From Deltaproteobacteria bacterium (GTDB lineage Bacteria; Desulfobacterota; Binatia; UTPRO1): 50,631 nucleotides of DNA. Every line of letters starts with the position of its first letter. Position 1 is the first letter of the stretch. This document shows positions 7,418 through 18,460 of the stretch, in pieces. A model generated the notes under the pieces. That model ran no database searches. It was given only the letters and a program-made list of their open reading frames with translations, and was not told the DNA's origin. The stretch covers positions 1 through 50,631 of the forward strand of contig JADYZW010000028.1 of NCBI GenBank assembly GCA_020852955.1, in the 5' to 3' direction. A program made the translations under genes and the position numbers.

Positions 7418-8608
7418 ATGGCGGATTCCGAGAGATCGCTCATGGGCGCCGGCTTCCTCCACGGTGTCACCGTGCTCGATCTGGCGACTGTCGGCCCGGC
7501 GGCGCGCTGCTCGCGGATCCTCGCCGACTACGGCGCGGCCGTCGTGAAGGTCGGGCCGCCGCCGGCGAAGCAGGGCGTGCAGATCCAGCCGCCGTTCTTC
7601 ACCTACAGCGCCGGCCGCGGAACCCGGCGCGTGCAGATCGACCTCAAGCAGCCGCGGGGGACGGCCGCGTTTCTCAGGCTCGCGGCCGGGGCGCAGGTGG
7701 TGATCGAGAGCTTCCGGCCGGGCGTGGTCGCGCGGCTCGGCATCGGCTGGGAGGCCGTGCGCGCCGTGAATCCCGCGCTGGTGTACTGCTCGACGAGTGG
7801 CTACGGGCAGGACGGCCCGCAGTCGGCGTGGGCCGGCCACGACCTCAACTACCTCGCCGACGGCGGCTTCCTCGCGATGAGCGGGCGGCGCGCCGACGGC
7901 GGCCCGGCGCTCCCGGGCGCGACCATCGCCGACGCCGCCGGCGGCGGGATGCACGCGGCGATCGCCGTCCTCGCGGCGCTCGTGCGCGCGCGGCAGAGCG
8001 GGGTGGGCGCCTACCTCGACGTGTCGGTCGCGGAGGGCGTGCTGTCGCTCATGGGCCTCACGATCGACGAGCACCTCGCGACGGGCTGCGCGCCCGCGCC
8101 CGGCGGCGACCTCTTGACGGGACGCTACGCGTGTTACGACGTCTACCGGGCGCGGGACGCCAGGTGGCTGTCGGTCGCCGCGATCGAGCCGCAGTTCTGG
8201 GCGAACCTCTGCCGGCTCCTGGAGCTTCCGGAGTGGACGCAGCACCAGCGCGACGACGAGCGGCAGGACGCGATCCGCGCCGACCTGCGGCGCGTCTTCG
8301 CGACCCGCGATCGCGACGACTGGGTCGCGCGCCTCGCGGGCAACGACACCTGCGTCGCGCCGGTGCGCGAGATCGCCGAGCTGCCGGGCATGGCGCAGCA
8401 CGGGGCGCGCCGCGCGTTCGCCGACGCCGAGCACCCGACGCGAGGCCGTTTCCGGCAGCTCGCACCGGTGCTCGCGGGCTGCGAGCGCGGCGCCGCGGCG
8501 TACCGCGTGCCGGACGCGACGGTGACCGACACGGACGCCGTGCTCGCCGCTGCCGGCCTCGGCAGCGCGGAGATCGCCGAGCTGCGCGCGGCGGGCGTCG
8601 TCGCATGA
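7418..8608 (+). CDS. CaiB/BaiF family protein resembling alpha-methylacyl-CoA racemase
   Basis: A 396-residue type III CoA-transferase-family protein with the racemase active-site pattern. His141 lies in AGHDLNYLA and Asp172 in ATIADAAGGGMHAA, matching the His/Asp base pair of alpha-methylacyl-CoA racemases. Other family segments are VTVLDLATVGPAARCSRILA, VVIESFRPGVVARLGIGWE and VYCSTSGYGQDGP. Racemases of this type invert the 2-methyl centre of branched acyl-CoAs, such as sterol or isoprenoid side chains, so that a stereospecific dehydrogenase can act. It sits between two acyl-CoA dehydrogenases and downstream of an Ltp2-like aldolase, which fits that job. A CoA-transferase function cannot be excluded from sequence alone. 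Confidence 0.86.
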   Translation: MADSERSLMGAGFLHGVTVLDLATVGPAARCSRILADYGAAVVKVGPPPAKQGVQIQPPFFTYSAGRGTRRVQIDLKQPRGTAAFLRLAAGAQVVIESFRPGVVARLGIGWEAVRAVNPALVYCSTSGYGQDGPQSAWAGHDLNYLADGGFLAMSGRRADGGPALPGATIADAAGGGMHAAIAVLAALVRARQSGVGAYLDVSVAEGVLSLMGLTIDEHLATGCAPAPGGDLLTGRYACYDVYRARDARWLSVAAIEPQFWANLCRLLELPEWTQHQRDDERQDAIRADLRRVFATRDRDDWVARLAGNDTCVAPVREIAELPGMAQHGARRAFADAEHPTRGRFRQLAPVLAGCERGAAAYRVPDATVTDTDAVLAAAGLGSAEIAELRAAGVVA

Positions 8609-8678
8609 TTCGAACGAAAGGAGCACAGCTCCGAGGGCGCGGCGGTGCGGCCGCCGTGCGCCCCGGGACGACCATCCC

Positions 8679-9824
8679 ATGGATCTGACCTTCACCGAAG
8701 AGCAGCAGATGCTGCGCGACACCGTGCGCGGCCTCTGCGCCGCGCACTCGCCGATCGGGATCGTGCGCGAGATGGAGGACGACCCGATCGGCTTCCCGGC
8801 GGCGTTCTGGAAGCAGCTCGGCGACCTCGGCGTCACCGGCCTCACCGTGCCGGAGGCCTACGGCGGCGGCGGGCAGTCGGCGCTCGAGGCGATGATCGTG
8901 TACGAGGAGCTCGGGCGGGCGCTCGCGCCGTCCCCGCACTTCGTGTCGGCGGTGCTCGCGGGCGGCGTGCTCGCGCGCGCCGGCACCGAGGCGCAGAAGC
9001 GTGCCTGGCTTCCGAAGATCGCGTCCGGCGAGGCGATCGTCACGCCCGCGTGGCTCGAGCCGCGCGGCGGGTACGGGCCGGCGGGCGTCCGGCTCGCGGC
9101 GAGCGCGCGCGGGAGCGAGGTGCGGCTCTCCGGGACGAAGCGACACGTCCTCTTCGCGCAGGCGGCGACGCGGCTGCTCGTGCTCGCGCGCACCGGGGCG
9201 GAGCCGACGGACGTGGAGCTCTGTCTCGTCGACCCGGCCGCGCCCGGCGTGACGCTCACGCAGCAGTACACCGTGGCCTCCGACACCCAGTACGAGGTCG
9301 CGTTCCGCGACGTGGCGGTCGCGGCCGACGAGCGTCTCGGCGCGGCGGGCGGCGGCTGGGCCGTCTGGAACGACGTCATGCACGAGGGCATCGTGCTCCT
9401 CGCCGCGCAGGCGATGGGCGGGGCCGAGCGCGCGCTCGAGATCACCGTCGACTACGCCAGGACGCGCCAGCAGTTCGACAAGCCGCTCGGCGCCTTCCAG
9501 GCCATCGCCCACTACCTCGCCGACGCGGCGACGACGGTCGACGGCGGCCGCACGCTCGTGCACGAAGCCGCCTGGGCGCTGGCGACCGGGCGGCCGGTCG
9601 CCACGCTCGCGCCGATGGCGAAGCTCTTCGCCTGCCGCACGTACCGCGACGTGACGGCGATGGCGCAGCAGGTGCACGGCGGCATCGGGTTCACGACCGA
9701 GTACGACATCCAGCTCTTCTTCCGGCGCGCCAAGCAGCTCCAGCTCTCGTTCTGGGACGACCGCTACCTGGGGGAGCTGGTGGCGGCGGCCGTGCTCGCC
9801 GGGCGGGGCGCCGCGCCGGCCTGA
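8679..9824 (+). CDS. Acyl-CoA dehydrogenase, second paralogue
   Basis: A 381-residue acyl-CoA dehydrogenase starting MDLTFTEEQQMLRDTVRGL, 70 bases after the racemase-like gene; I see no promoter in that gap. The N-terminal helical domain and the flavin C-terminal domain (YARTRQQFDKPLGAFQAIAH, QVHGGIGFTTEYDIQLFFRR) are well conserved. The middle domain is weaker: the usual SxxxxGSD substrate loop reads PAWLEPRGGYGPAGV, which resembles alpha subunits of heteromeric FadE pairs where the motifs are split between chains. It may therefore function with the 6215-7396 dehydrogenase. It is the last catabolic gene before the molybdenum-maturation trio and is followed by xdhC after only 5 bases. Confidence 0.92.
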   Translation: MDLTFTEEQQMLRDTVRGLCAAHSPIGIVREMEDDPIGFPAAFWKQLGDLGVTGLTVPEAYGGGGQSALEAMIVYEELGRALAPSPHFVSAVLAGGVLARAGTEAQKRAWLPKIASGEAIVTPAWLEPRGGYGPAGVRLAASARGSEVRLSGTKRHVLFAQAATRLLVLARTGAEPTDVELCLVDPAAPGVTLTQQYTVASDTQYEVAFRDVAVAADERLGAAGGGWAVWNDVMHEGIVLLAAQAMGGAERALEITVDYARTRQQFDKPLGAFQAIAHYLADAATTVDGGRTLVHEAAWALATGRPVATLAPMAKLFACRTYRDVTAMAQQVHGGIGFTTEYDIQLFFRRAKQLQLSFWDDRYLGELVAAAVLAGRGAAPA

Positions 9825-9829
9825 GCCGC

Positions 9830-10918
9830 ATGCGGGAGCTCTTCGACACGCTCGACCGCTGGTGGGCGGAAGGGCTGGGGGTCGCGCTCGCGACCCTCGT
9901 GCAGGCGCACGGATCGGCGCCGCGCCTGCCGGGCGCGCGCATGCTCGTCGCCGCCGACGGGCGGATGGCGGGCTCGGTGAGCGGCGGGTGCGTCGAGAAC
10001 GACGTCGTCACGCGCGCGACGCGCGTCCTCGCGACCGGCGTTCCGGAGCTCGTGCGCTACGGCATCGCCGACGACTCGGAGCTGGCGGTCGGGCTCACCT
10101 GCGCCGAGATCGAGGTGCTGATCGAGCCGTGGACCGATGCCCCGGCGTGGCGGACCGTGCGGGCGGCGCTCGCCGCGCGGGCGCCGGCGGTGCTCGCCGT
10201 CGGCCTTCCGCCGACGGCGCCGGCGGGGTGGTGCGCGGCGCTTGCGGCGGACGGATCGGTCACCGGGGAGCTCGGCGGTGCGGCGGCCGACGCGGCGCGC
10301 GGCATGCTCGGCTCGCGCGCGGTGAGCGTGCTCGCGCTCGGCGATGCCCCCGACGCGCCGACGGTCTTCCTCGAGGCGTTTCCGCGGCCGGAGCAGCTCG
10401 TCGTGCACGGCGGCACCCACGTCGCGGTGGTGCTCGCGCGCATGGCGACGCAGGTCGGCATGGACGTCACGGTGGTCGACGCGCGGAGCGCCTACCTCTC
10501 GCGGGAACGCTTTCCCGACGCGGGCGCGCTCGTGCACGCGCCGCCGGCGCGGGCGCTCGCGGCGCTCGATCTCGCGGGCGCCGCTGTCGTCAGCCTGACG
10601 CACGATCTCAAGCACGACGTGCCCGCGCTCGCGGCCGCGCTGCGCGGCGGCGCGGCGTATGTGGGCGCGATGGGGAGCCTCAGGACCCACGAGAAGCGCT
10701 GCCGCGCGCTCGCCGAGGCGGGCGTTTCCGCCGCCGACGTCGCGCGCATCCGGACGCCGATCGGCCTCGACATCGGGAGCCGCACGCCCGAGGAGATCGC
10801 GCTCGCGATCCTCGCCGAGATCCTGGCGGTGCGCGCCGGCCGCGACGCGCGGCCGCTCCGCGAGCACGGCATCGTGCACGACGCCGGACGGGCGCGGCGC
10901 GCAGGGAGCGCGCGGTGA
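9830..10918 (+). CDS. xdhC: XdhC/CoxI-family molybdenum-enzyme maturation protein
   Basis: A 362-residue protein from ATG 9830. The N-terminal XdhC/CoxI domain has LATLVQAHGSAPRLPGARML and MAGSVSGGCVEND. The C-terminal Rossmann-like domain has GGTHVAVVLARMATQVGMDV, the aspartate-ended strand TVVDARSAYLSRE, SLTHDLKHDVPAL, YVGAMGSLRTHEKR and DIGSRTPEEIALAILAEILA. The family binds molybdenum cofactor, protects or sulfurates it, and inserts it into xanthine-dehydrogenase-type enzymes. It is coupled by a 4-base overlap (GTGA) to a MocA-like nucleotidyltransferase and followed by a CoxG-like gene. The target hydroxylase subunits are not in the window. Confidence 0.9.
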   Translation: MRELFDTLDRWWAEGLGVALATLVQAHGSAPRLPGARMLVAADGRMAGSVSGGCVENDVVTRATRVLATGVPELVRYGIADDSELAVGLTCAEIEVLIEPWTDAPAWRTVRAALAARAPAVLAVGLPPTAPAGWCAALAADGSVTGELGGAAADAARGMLGSRAVSVLALGDAPDAPTVFLEAFPRPEQLVVHGGTHVAVVLARMATQVGMDVTVVDARSAYLSRERFPDAGALVHAPPARALAALDLAGAAVVSLTHDLKHDVPALAAALRGGAAYVGAMGSLRTHEKRCRALAEAGVSAADVARIRTPIGLDIGSRTPEEIALAILAEILAVRAGRDARPLREHGIVHDAGRARRAGSAR

Positions 10919-11559
10919 GCGGGCGCGCGGGGCCGGTCGCCGGCATCGTGCTCGCCGCCGGGGGATCGCGGCGCATGGGGCGGCCGAAACAGCTCCTGCC
11001 GCTCGCGGGACGGCCGCTCCTCCAGCACGCGCTCGACGCGGCGGCGGCGTCGACGCTCGCCGAGATCGTGCTCGTGCTCGGCCACGAGGCGGCCGCGGTC
11101 GCGGCGGCGCTCGACCTGCCGGCGCGGGCGCGCGTCGTCGTGAACGACGCGTGGACGGCTGGGCAGAGCACGTCGCTCGCGTGCGGCGTCGGTGCGGTCG
11201 CGGCCGGGGACGGGATCGCGGCCGCCGTCATGCTCGGCGACCAGCCGGGCGTCGGGTGCGCGCTCGTCGACGCGATGGTTGCGGCGTTCCTGGCGACGGA
11301 CGCCGCGGCGGTGCGGCCGGTCTGGCGCGACGCGGACGGCGCTCCGCGTCCCGGACACCCGGTCGTGCTCGGGCGCGCGCTCTTCGCCGAGGTGGCGGAG
11401 CTCGCCGGCGACCAGGGGGCGCGCGTCCTGTTCACGCGCCGTCCGGAGCGGGTGCGGGAGATCGCGGTCGCGGGTCCGCCGCCGTCGGACGTGGACGACC
11501 AGGACGACTACCGGCGCGTGGCGGACGCGGCGCGGGCGCGGCAGACAGGAGGTCTCTAG
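10915..11559 (+). CDS. MobA/MocA-like molybdenum cofactor nucleotidyltransferase
   Basis: A 214-residue NTP-transferase from GTG 10915. The N-terminal signature IVLAAGGSRRMGRPKQLLPL is the nucleotide-binding loop of MobA/MocA proteins. WTAGQSTSLACGVGA and VMLGDQPGV follow, the latter with the metal-binding aspartate. GHPVVLGRALFAEVAELAGD and a C-terminal DVDDQDDY segment complete the fold. MocA-type enzymes add CMP to the molybdopterin cofactor, the form used by xanthine-oxidase/CO-dehydrogenase-type hydroxylases, which agrees with its XdhC and CoxG-like neighbours. I prefer MocA-like over GMP-adding MobA by context, not by a diagnostic residue. Confidence 0.88.
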   Translation: MSGRAGPVAGIVLAAGGSRRMGRPKQLLPLAGRPLLQHALDAAAASTLAEIVLVLGHEAAAVAAALDLPARARVVVNDAWTAGQSTSLACGVGAVAAGDGIAAAVMLGDQPGVGCALVDAMVAAFLATDAAAVRPVWRDADGAPRPGHPVVLGRALFAEVAELAGDQGARVLFTRRPERVREIAVAGPPPSDVDDQDDYRRVADAARARQTGGL

Positions 11560-11561
11560 GC

Positions 11562-12215
11562 GTGGCGATCGACATCACCGAGACGTTCCAGGTGCGGGCT
11601 CCGATCGAGCTCGTGTGGCGGTTCCTGCTCGACCCGCGGCAGGTTGCGCCCTGCATGCCCGGGGCGGAGCTGGACGAGATCGTCGACGAGCGCACGTTCC
11701 ACGGGACGGTGAAGATCAAGGTCGGCGCGATCACCGCGCGCTACAAGGGAAGGGTCCATCTCACCACGGTCGACGAGGTCGGGCGCCGCGTGGAGATGGC
11801 GGCCGAAGGGCGGGAGACCGGCGGCGGCACGGCGAAGGGATCGATGGTCGCCGAGATGCGGACGCTGCCCGACGGCCTCACCGAGGTGGCCGCCACGGCG
11901 AGCGTCGATCTGACCGGCAAGATCGTGCAGGTCGGCCGCGGAATGATCCAGGGCGTCTCGCACCAGCTCTTCCTGCAGTTCGTGGCGGCGGTGCAGGGGC
12001 ATCTCGAGCCGCTCGCGGCCGCCGCGGCGGCGCAGGCGGCGGCGGACCCCGGGGGCGCGGAGGCTGACGCCCTGACGCCGGAGATCCTGCCGCCGCCGCT
12101 CCCGAGGCCGCAGGTCGAGCAGCGCGCGATCCGCATCGTGCCCATCGTCCTCGGCGTGATCTGGGCGGCGATCCGTCGCTTCGTGCGGCGGCTCCTCGGA
12201 CGCGCGGGGGCCTGA
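11562..12215 (+). CDS. coxG: CoxG-like SRPBCC protein with C-terminal membrane anchor
   Basis: A 217-residue protein from GTG 11562, 2 bases after the previous stop; AGGAGG at 11547-11552 supports the start. The SRPBCC/CoxG domain covers about residues 1-150: an N-terminal ITETFQVRAPIELVWRFLLD, the CMPGAELDE loop, VKIKVGAITARYKGRV and SVDLTGKIVQVGRGMI. A proline-rich linker follows (EILPPPLPRPQ) and then a hydrophobic segment (IVPIVLGVIWAAI) with an arginine-rich tail, fitting a C-tail membrane anchor. CoxG is thought to recruit carbon-monoxide dehydrogenase or related Mo-hydroxylases to the cytoplasmic membrane. No coxLMS-like genes are near, so its partner is unknown. Confidence 0.86.
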   Translation: MAIDITETFQVRAPIELVWRFLLDPRQVAPCMPGAELDEIVDERTFHGTVKIKVGAITARYKGRVHLTTVDEVGRRVEMAAEGRETGGGTAKGSMVAEMRTLPDGLTEVAATASVDLTGKIVQVGRGMIQGVSHQLFLQFVAAVQGHLEPLAAAAAAQAAADPGGAEADALTPEILPPPLPRPQVEQRAIRIVPIVLGVIWAAIRRFVRRLLGRAGA

Positions 12216-12226
12216 AGCGGGGCGCC

Positions 12227-12730
12227 TCACAGCGCGAGCGCGAGCAGGCCGCACGCGGCCCCGAGGACGGCGCCGCCCACGACGTCGAAGAGGTAGTGGA
12301 CGCCGAGCACGACGCGGCTCACGGCCACGAGCGTCGCCCAGAGGGTGAGGCCGGCGCCGAGCCACGTGGGCCCGAACGCAAAGGCGAGGACGGCGAGGAG
12401 GAAGGCGCGGGCGCTGTGTCCCGAAGGGAACGCGTGCGGATCGCTGCGCCGATAGGAGCCGCCCCACCGGCCCGGGGGGCGCGTCCGTCGAGCGAGCGTC
12501 TTTCCGACCTTGACGACGATGCCGGTTGCGACGACGACGGCCGCGATCCAGAGCGCCTGCCGGCGCATCGGCGCGCCGCCGGCCGCCGCCACCGCGAGCG
12601 CGCCGAGCACCCAGATCCAGCCGTCGGCGGAGCGCGCGAGCGGGATCGCCGCGGCGCGCAGCGGCCGTGAACGGTCGCCGAGCGCCCGGAGGCGATCCGA
12701 GAGACGGACGTCGAGCGCGAGGAGGGGCAC
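12227..12730 (-). CDS. PAP2-family membrane phosphatase
   Basis: A small 167-residue PAP2/phosphatidic-acid-phosphatase-family membrane protein. GTG 12730 is chosen because it leaves 5 bases after the foldase stop and starts the recognisable domain. All three catalytic motifs are intact: KTLARRTRP, PSGH (FPSGHSARAF) and SRVVLGVHYLFD, with nucleophilic and acid-base histidines in the last two. Several hydrophobic helices surround them. The family removes phosphate from lipid phosphates such as phosphatidate or undecaprenyl pyrophosphate at the membrane face. Being last in the lipase-foldase operon suggests a lipid-phosphate role, but housekeeping undecaprenyl pyrophosphate recycling is also possible. 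It converges on coxG with an 11-base gap. Confidence 0.88.
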   Translation of the reverse strand: MPLLALDVRLSDRLRALGDRSRPLRAAAIPLARSADGWIWVLGALAVAAAGGAPMRRQALWIAAVVVATGIVVKVGKTLARRTRPPGRWGGSYRRSDPHAFPSGHSARAFLLAVLAFAFGPTWLGAGLTLWATLVAVSRVVLGVHYLFDVVGGAVLGAACGLLALAL

Positions 12731-12735
12731 GCGGC

Positions 12736-13758
12736 TCAAGGATCCGCGGGCGCGGCGTCGGCGGCGAGACGGTCGAGCGCTTCGACCCGGCGGCGCTCGG
12801 GCGGCGTGAAGGACTCCGCGAGGAGGCGCGTCTCGGCCGCGGCGCGCGCCGCGGCGTCGAGGGTGGCGTCGCGCCGGATGCCGTCGCGCGCCGTCCGGAA
12901 CGCCGCGACGCGCTCCCGCCAGGCGGTGCGCTCGCGGTCGAGGGCGGCGAGCCGGCCGGCGGCTTCCGGACCGGCGGTGCGCTCGCGGACGGCGGCGATC
13001 TCGGCGTCGTCGCCGCCGCGGTTTCGGATCTCGTCCTCGGCGGCGCGCAGGGTGGTCGCGAGGCGCGCCGCCGCACGTGCTGCGCGCGTCTCCGGCGGCA
13101 GGTCGGCCTCGGCGGCTTCGAAGATCGCCTCGACGCGGGCGGCGCGTTCCTGCGGCGCGAGGGTCGGGTCGTCGGCGATGCGGCGGGCTTCGAGGAGGCG
13201 GCGCGCATCGGCCTCTTCCTCGGCGAAGAACGCGGCGGCCGCCTCGGGGCCGAGCGTCGTGCGGCGGATCGCGATCAGCGTCGCGAGTCGCGACTCGAGG
13301 TCGTCGTCGTCCGGCGCCTCCGCGGTCGCGAGGGCGCGGACGCGGGCGCGGTAGCCGAGATAGCCGTCGAGGAGGACGATCGCGTCGACGGCGGCCGGCG
13401 GCGGCAGGCGCCGCGCGATCTCGCGCACGATGCGGACGCGCAGCGCCTCGTCGGGGATCTCGCCGGTCGCCGTCAGGAAGTAGTCGAACAGGCGCCGGGC
13501 GTCGATCGTCGGCACGAAGCGGCCGGCGGCGTCGACGACGAGGCCCCCGTCGACCCGCGTGCCGCGGAGCGAGCGCGGACGGGGCAGCGCGTCGCCGCCC
13601 GCGCCCGGGAGCGCGAGCGGGTCGGCGGGCGCGGCCGCCGACCCGTCCCGTGCCGCCGGCGAGGCCCGGCCGGTCTCGCGCGGGACGGGCCGCGGTCGGC
13701 CGAGCCAGACCCCCGCCGCCGCGAGGGCGGCGAGGGCCAGGAGCGCGGCGCGGCGCAT
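12736..13758 (-). CDS. lifO: Lipase-specific foldase (lipase chaperone)
   Basis: A 340-residue steric chaperone for secreted lipases. It has an N-terminal hydrophobic anchor (about residues 5-20), a Pro/Ala-rich linker, then a folding domain with the family hallmark RRLFDYFLTATGE near residue 98 (consensus RxxFDYxxSxxGE). Mostly helical, Arg/Glu/Ala-rich sequence follows and is expected to wrap the lipase. It is anchored in the inner membrane and works in the periplasm, folding the lipase before export. The lipase gene ends 15 bases upstream in the same operon, the standard arrangement. Its length matches the family. Confidence 0.93.
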   Translation of the reverse strand: MRRAALLALAALAAAGVWLGRPRPVPRETGRASPAARDGSAAAPADPLALPGAGGDALPRPRSLRGTRVDGGLVVDAAGRFVPTIDARRLFDYFLTATGEIPDEALRVRIVREIARRLPPPAAVDAIVLLDGYLGYRARVRALATAEAPDDDDLESRLATLIAIRRTTLGPEAAAAFFAEEEADARRLLEARRIADDPTLAPQERAARVEAIFEAAEADLPPETRAARAAARLATTLRAAEDEIRNRGGDDAEIAAVRERTAGPEAAGRLAALDRERTAWRERVAAFRTARDGIRRDATLDAAARAAAETRLLAESFTPPERRRVEALDRLAADAAPADP

Positions 13759-13773
13759 GGTTTCGCCGGCGGT

Positions 13774-16512
<2,739 letters not shown>

Positions 16513-16530
16513 TCATCTTCGCGCGCCGGG

Positions 16531-18075
16531 ATGGCGCGCCTCGCGGAAGAACGCATGAGCGACGGCCTGGGAGCGTCGCCGCGGCGGGCGGCCGGAGCCT
16601 CCGGCGTCGTCGTGCTGGTCGGCGATGGCGCATCGGCGTCGCCGTGGGGCGAGATGGCGGCCGACGCGGGCGCGTGGCGGGTCGTGCGCGCGCGCGACGC
16701 GGAGACCGCGTTCGAGAGCCTCGACCCGGACGTGCTGGTCGTGGTCGGAGCGAACGGCGGGAGCGCGGCGTGTCTGCGGGAGGCCACGGCGCTCTGTCCC
16801 GACGCCGTGCGGATCCTGGTCACCGAGGGCGACGGCGACGCCGTCGCTGCCGCCTACGCGAGCGTCGCGGTGCCGCGGGCGGCGGGGCCGGAGGCGCTCC
16901 GCGCGGTGTGCGAGCTGGCGTTGCGCTCGGCGTTCGCCGAACGCAACGCGCACGACCTCGCGACCGAGAACCAGCGCCTGCGCGGCATCGACGTGGAGGC
17001 GGTGCGCACGCTCGACGGCCTCGAGGGGATCGAGCGCTACGAGGGGCTGCTGACCCGGAGCCCGGCGATGAGGGAGGTCCTGGCGTTGCTCGAGAAGATC
17101 GAGGACAACGAGACCTCGGTCCTGATCCACGGCGAGACCGGGACGGGCAAGGAGCTCGTCGCGCAGGCGATCCACGCGCGCAGCCGCCGCCGCAAGGGGC
17201 GGTTCGTCGCCGTCAACCTCGGCGCGATCTCCGATCAGCTGCGTGAGAGCGAGCTGTTCGGCCACGTGCGCGGCGCGTTCACCGGCGCGACCGAGAGCCG
17301 GGCGGGACTCTTCGCGGAAGCGGACGGCGGGTGCATCTTCCTCGACGAGATCGGCGATGCGAGCCCCGCGCTCCAGGTGGCGTTGCTGCGCGTACTGGAG
17401 GAGGGCACGATCCTGCCGGTCGGATCGGATCGGCCACGGAACGTCGACGTTCGCATCATCTCCGCGACCAACCGCGATCTCGCGACGCTCGTCCGCGAGG
17501 GGCTGTTCCGGCGCGATCTCTTCTATCGGCTGAACGTCTTCCCGATCGAGCTGCCGCCGCTCAGTAAGCGGCCGGAGGACATCTTCACGCTGGCGAACCA
17601 CTTCCTCGCGCGCGCCTCGCTCGACATGGGCAAGAAGCCGCTCGGAATCTCGCGCGAAGCGCGCGCCGTGCTCGAAGCGTATCACTGGGAAGGCAACGTG
17701 CGCGAACTCCGCAACGTGATGGAGCGCGCGGCGATCCTCTGCAAGGGCGGCCTCGTCATCGCGGCGGACCTTCCGGTGGGCGAGCGCGCCAACGGCGCCG
17801 CACCGGGGGCGCAGCACGGGATCGCGAACATCGCCATTCCGCCGGGCGGGGCCACGCTGCAGGATCTCGAGCGCGAAATCTTCACCAAGACGCTGGCGAT
17901 CACGCGCGGGAACCAGCGGCGCGCCGCGCGGGTGCTCGGCCTGCGGGAGAGCACGTTCCGGTTCCGCATGCGGAAGCTCGGGGTCGGCACGGCGGCGTCG
18001 GCGGCGCCGCTGTGCGCGCTCGTGTGGTCGCAGCTCGACGCGTGGCGCGCCGCTTCCGGCGCGCTCATCGGCTGA
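16531..18075 (+). CDS. Sigma-54-dependent transcriptional activator with degenerate receiver domain
   Basis: A 514-residue bacterial enhancer-binding protein; ATG 16555, after a GGAAGA, is an alternative start. Residues of about 24-130 look like a response-regulator receiver, but the phosphorylated aspartate position is lost ([12 protein letters not shown]) and the conserved lysine region reads VPRAAG, so phosphorelay control is unlikely. The AAA+ domain has Walker A GETGTGKE (201-208), the sigma-54-contacting GAFTGA loop (248-253), Walker [12 protein letters not shown] and the arginine finger region [20 protein letters not shown] Fis-type helix-turn-helix ends it ([21 protein letters not shown], about 460-480). 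It most likely activates the sigma-54 promoter at 18461, the start of the polysaccharide operon that follows. Confidence 0.94.
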   Translation: MARLAEERMSDGLGASPRRAAGASGVVVLVGDGASASPWGEMAADAGAWRVVRARDAETAFESLDPDVLVVVGANGGSAACLREATALCPDAVRILVTEGDGDAVAAAYASVAVPRAAGPEALRAVCELALRSAFAERNAHDLATENQRLRGIDVEAVRTLDGLEGIERYEGLLTRSPAMREVLALLEKIEDNETSVLIHGETGTGKELVAQAIHARSRRRKGRFVAVNLGAISDQLRESELFGHVRGAFTGATESRAGLFAEADGGCIFLDEIGDASPALQVALLRVLEEGTILPVGSDRPRNVDVRIISATNRDLATLVREGLFRRDLFYRLNVFPIELPPLSKRPEDIFTLANHFLARASLDMGKKPLGISREARAVLEAYHWEGNVRELRNVMERAAILCKGGLVIAADLPVGERANGAAPGAQHGIANIAIPPGGATLQDLEREIFTKTLAITRGNQRRAARVLGLRESTFRFRMRKLGVGTAASAAPLCALVWSQLDAWRAASGALIG

Positions 18076-18207
18076 GTCCGCGGCGCGGCGCCCGGGACGC
18101 ACGAGTCGCGCCATGCTGGCGCGATCGACCGCGTGCGCCGTGCTCGGGCCGCTGCGCATGGCCGCGCGCGTTGCGCAGCCGGTTGCGAGCGCGCGACCCG
18201 TTGCGTG

Positions 18208-18223
18208 CCGACCGCGTGGTCGG
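18208..18223. promoter_or_regulatory. Inverted repeat, possible activator-binding site
   Basis: CCGACC (18208-18213) and GGTCGG (18218-18223) form a perfect dyad with a 4-base spacer, about 240 bases upstream of the sigma-54 -24 element. That is a normal distance for an enhancer site of a Fis-type activator. Binding is inferred. Confidence 0.35.
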
Positions 18224-18284
18224 ACGACGTCGCCGGATGCTCGTGATTGCCGCGTGATTCCGGGGGCGTGACGCGCGGGGACGC

Positions 18285-18316
18285 GCGCGACGCCCGCGCA
18301 GGTTCGGGCGTCGCGC
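18285..18316. promoter_or_regulatory. 12-bp perfect inverted repeat with 8-base loop
   Basis: GCGCGACGCCCG (18285-18296) and CGGGCGTCGCGC (18305-18316) are exact reverse complements around CGCAGGTT. The stem could end the activator transcript, although no T-tract follows. It could also be an enhancer site about 145 bases upstream of the sigma-54 promoter. I favour a regulatory or terminator role without deciding between them. Confidence 0.5.
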
Positions 18317-18460
18317 CGGCCGTGCGCGGCGGGTTGCGAGGACGGCGCCGGGCGCGGCGGAGCCGCGGTCGCGGAGGCGAGGCCGGGCGCGGCGCGCTTT
18401 CGCCGTGCGGACGCGGAGTTCCGCCGCGTCGCGGACGCGACGACGAGGCGGGATCGCGGG

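Noticed and set aside
5567..8845. A long minus-strand frame of about 1,090 codons
   Set aside because: It lies opposite four well-supported plus-strand genes and shows only the low-complexity composition of a shadow frame.
9830..12215. A carbon-monoxide dehydrogenase operon
   Set aside because: XdhC, MocA-like and CoxG-like proteins are maturation factors; no large, medium or small hydroxylase subunits are present.
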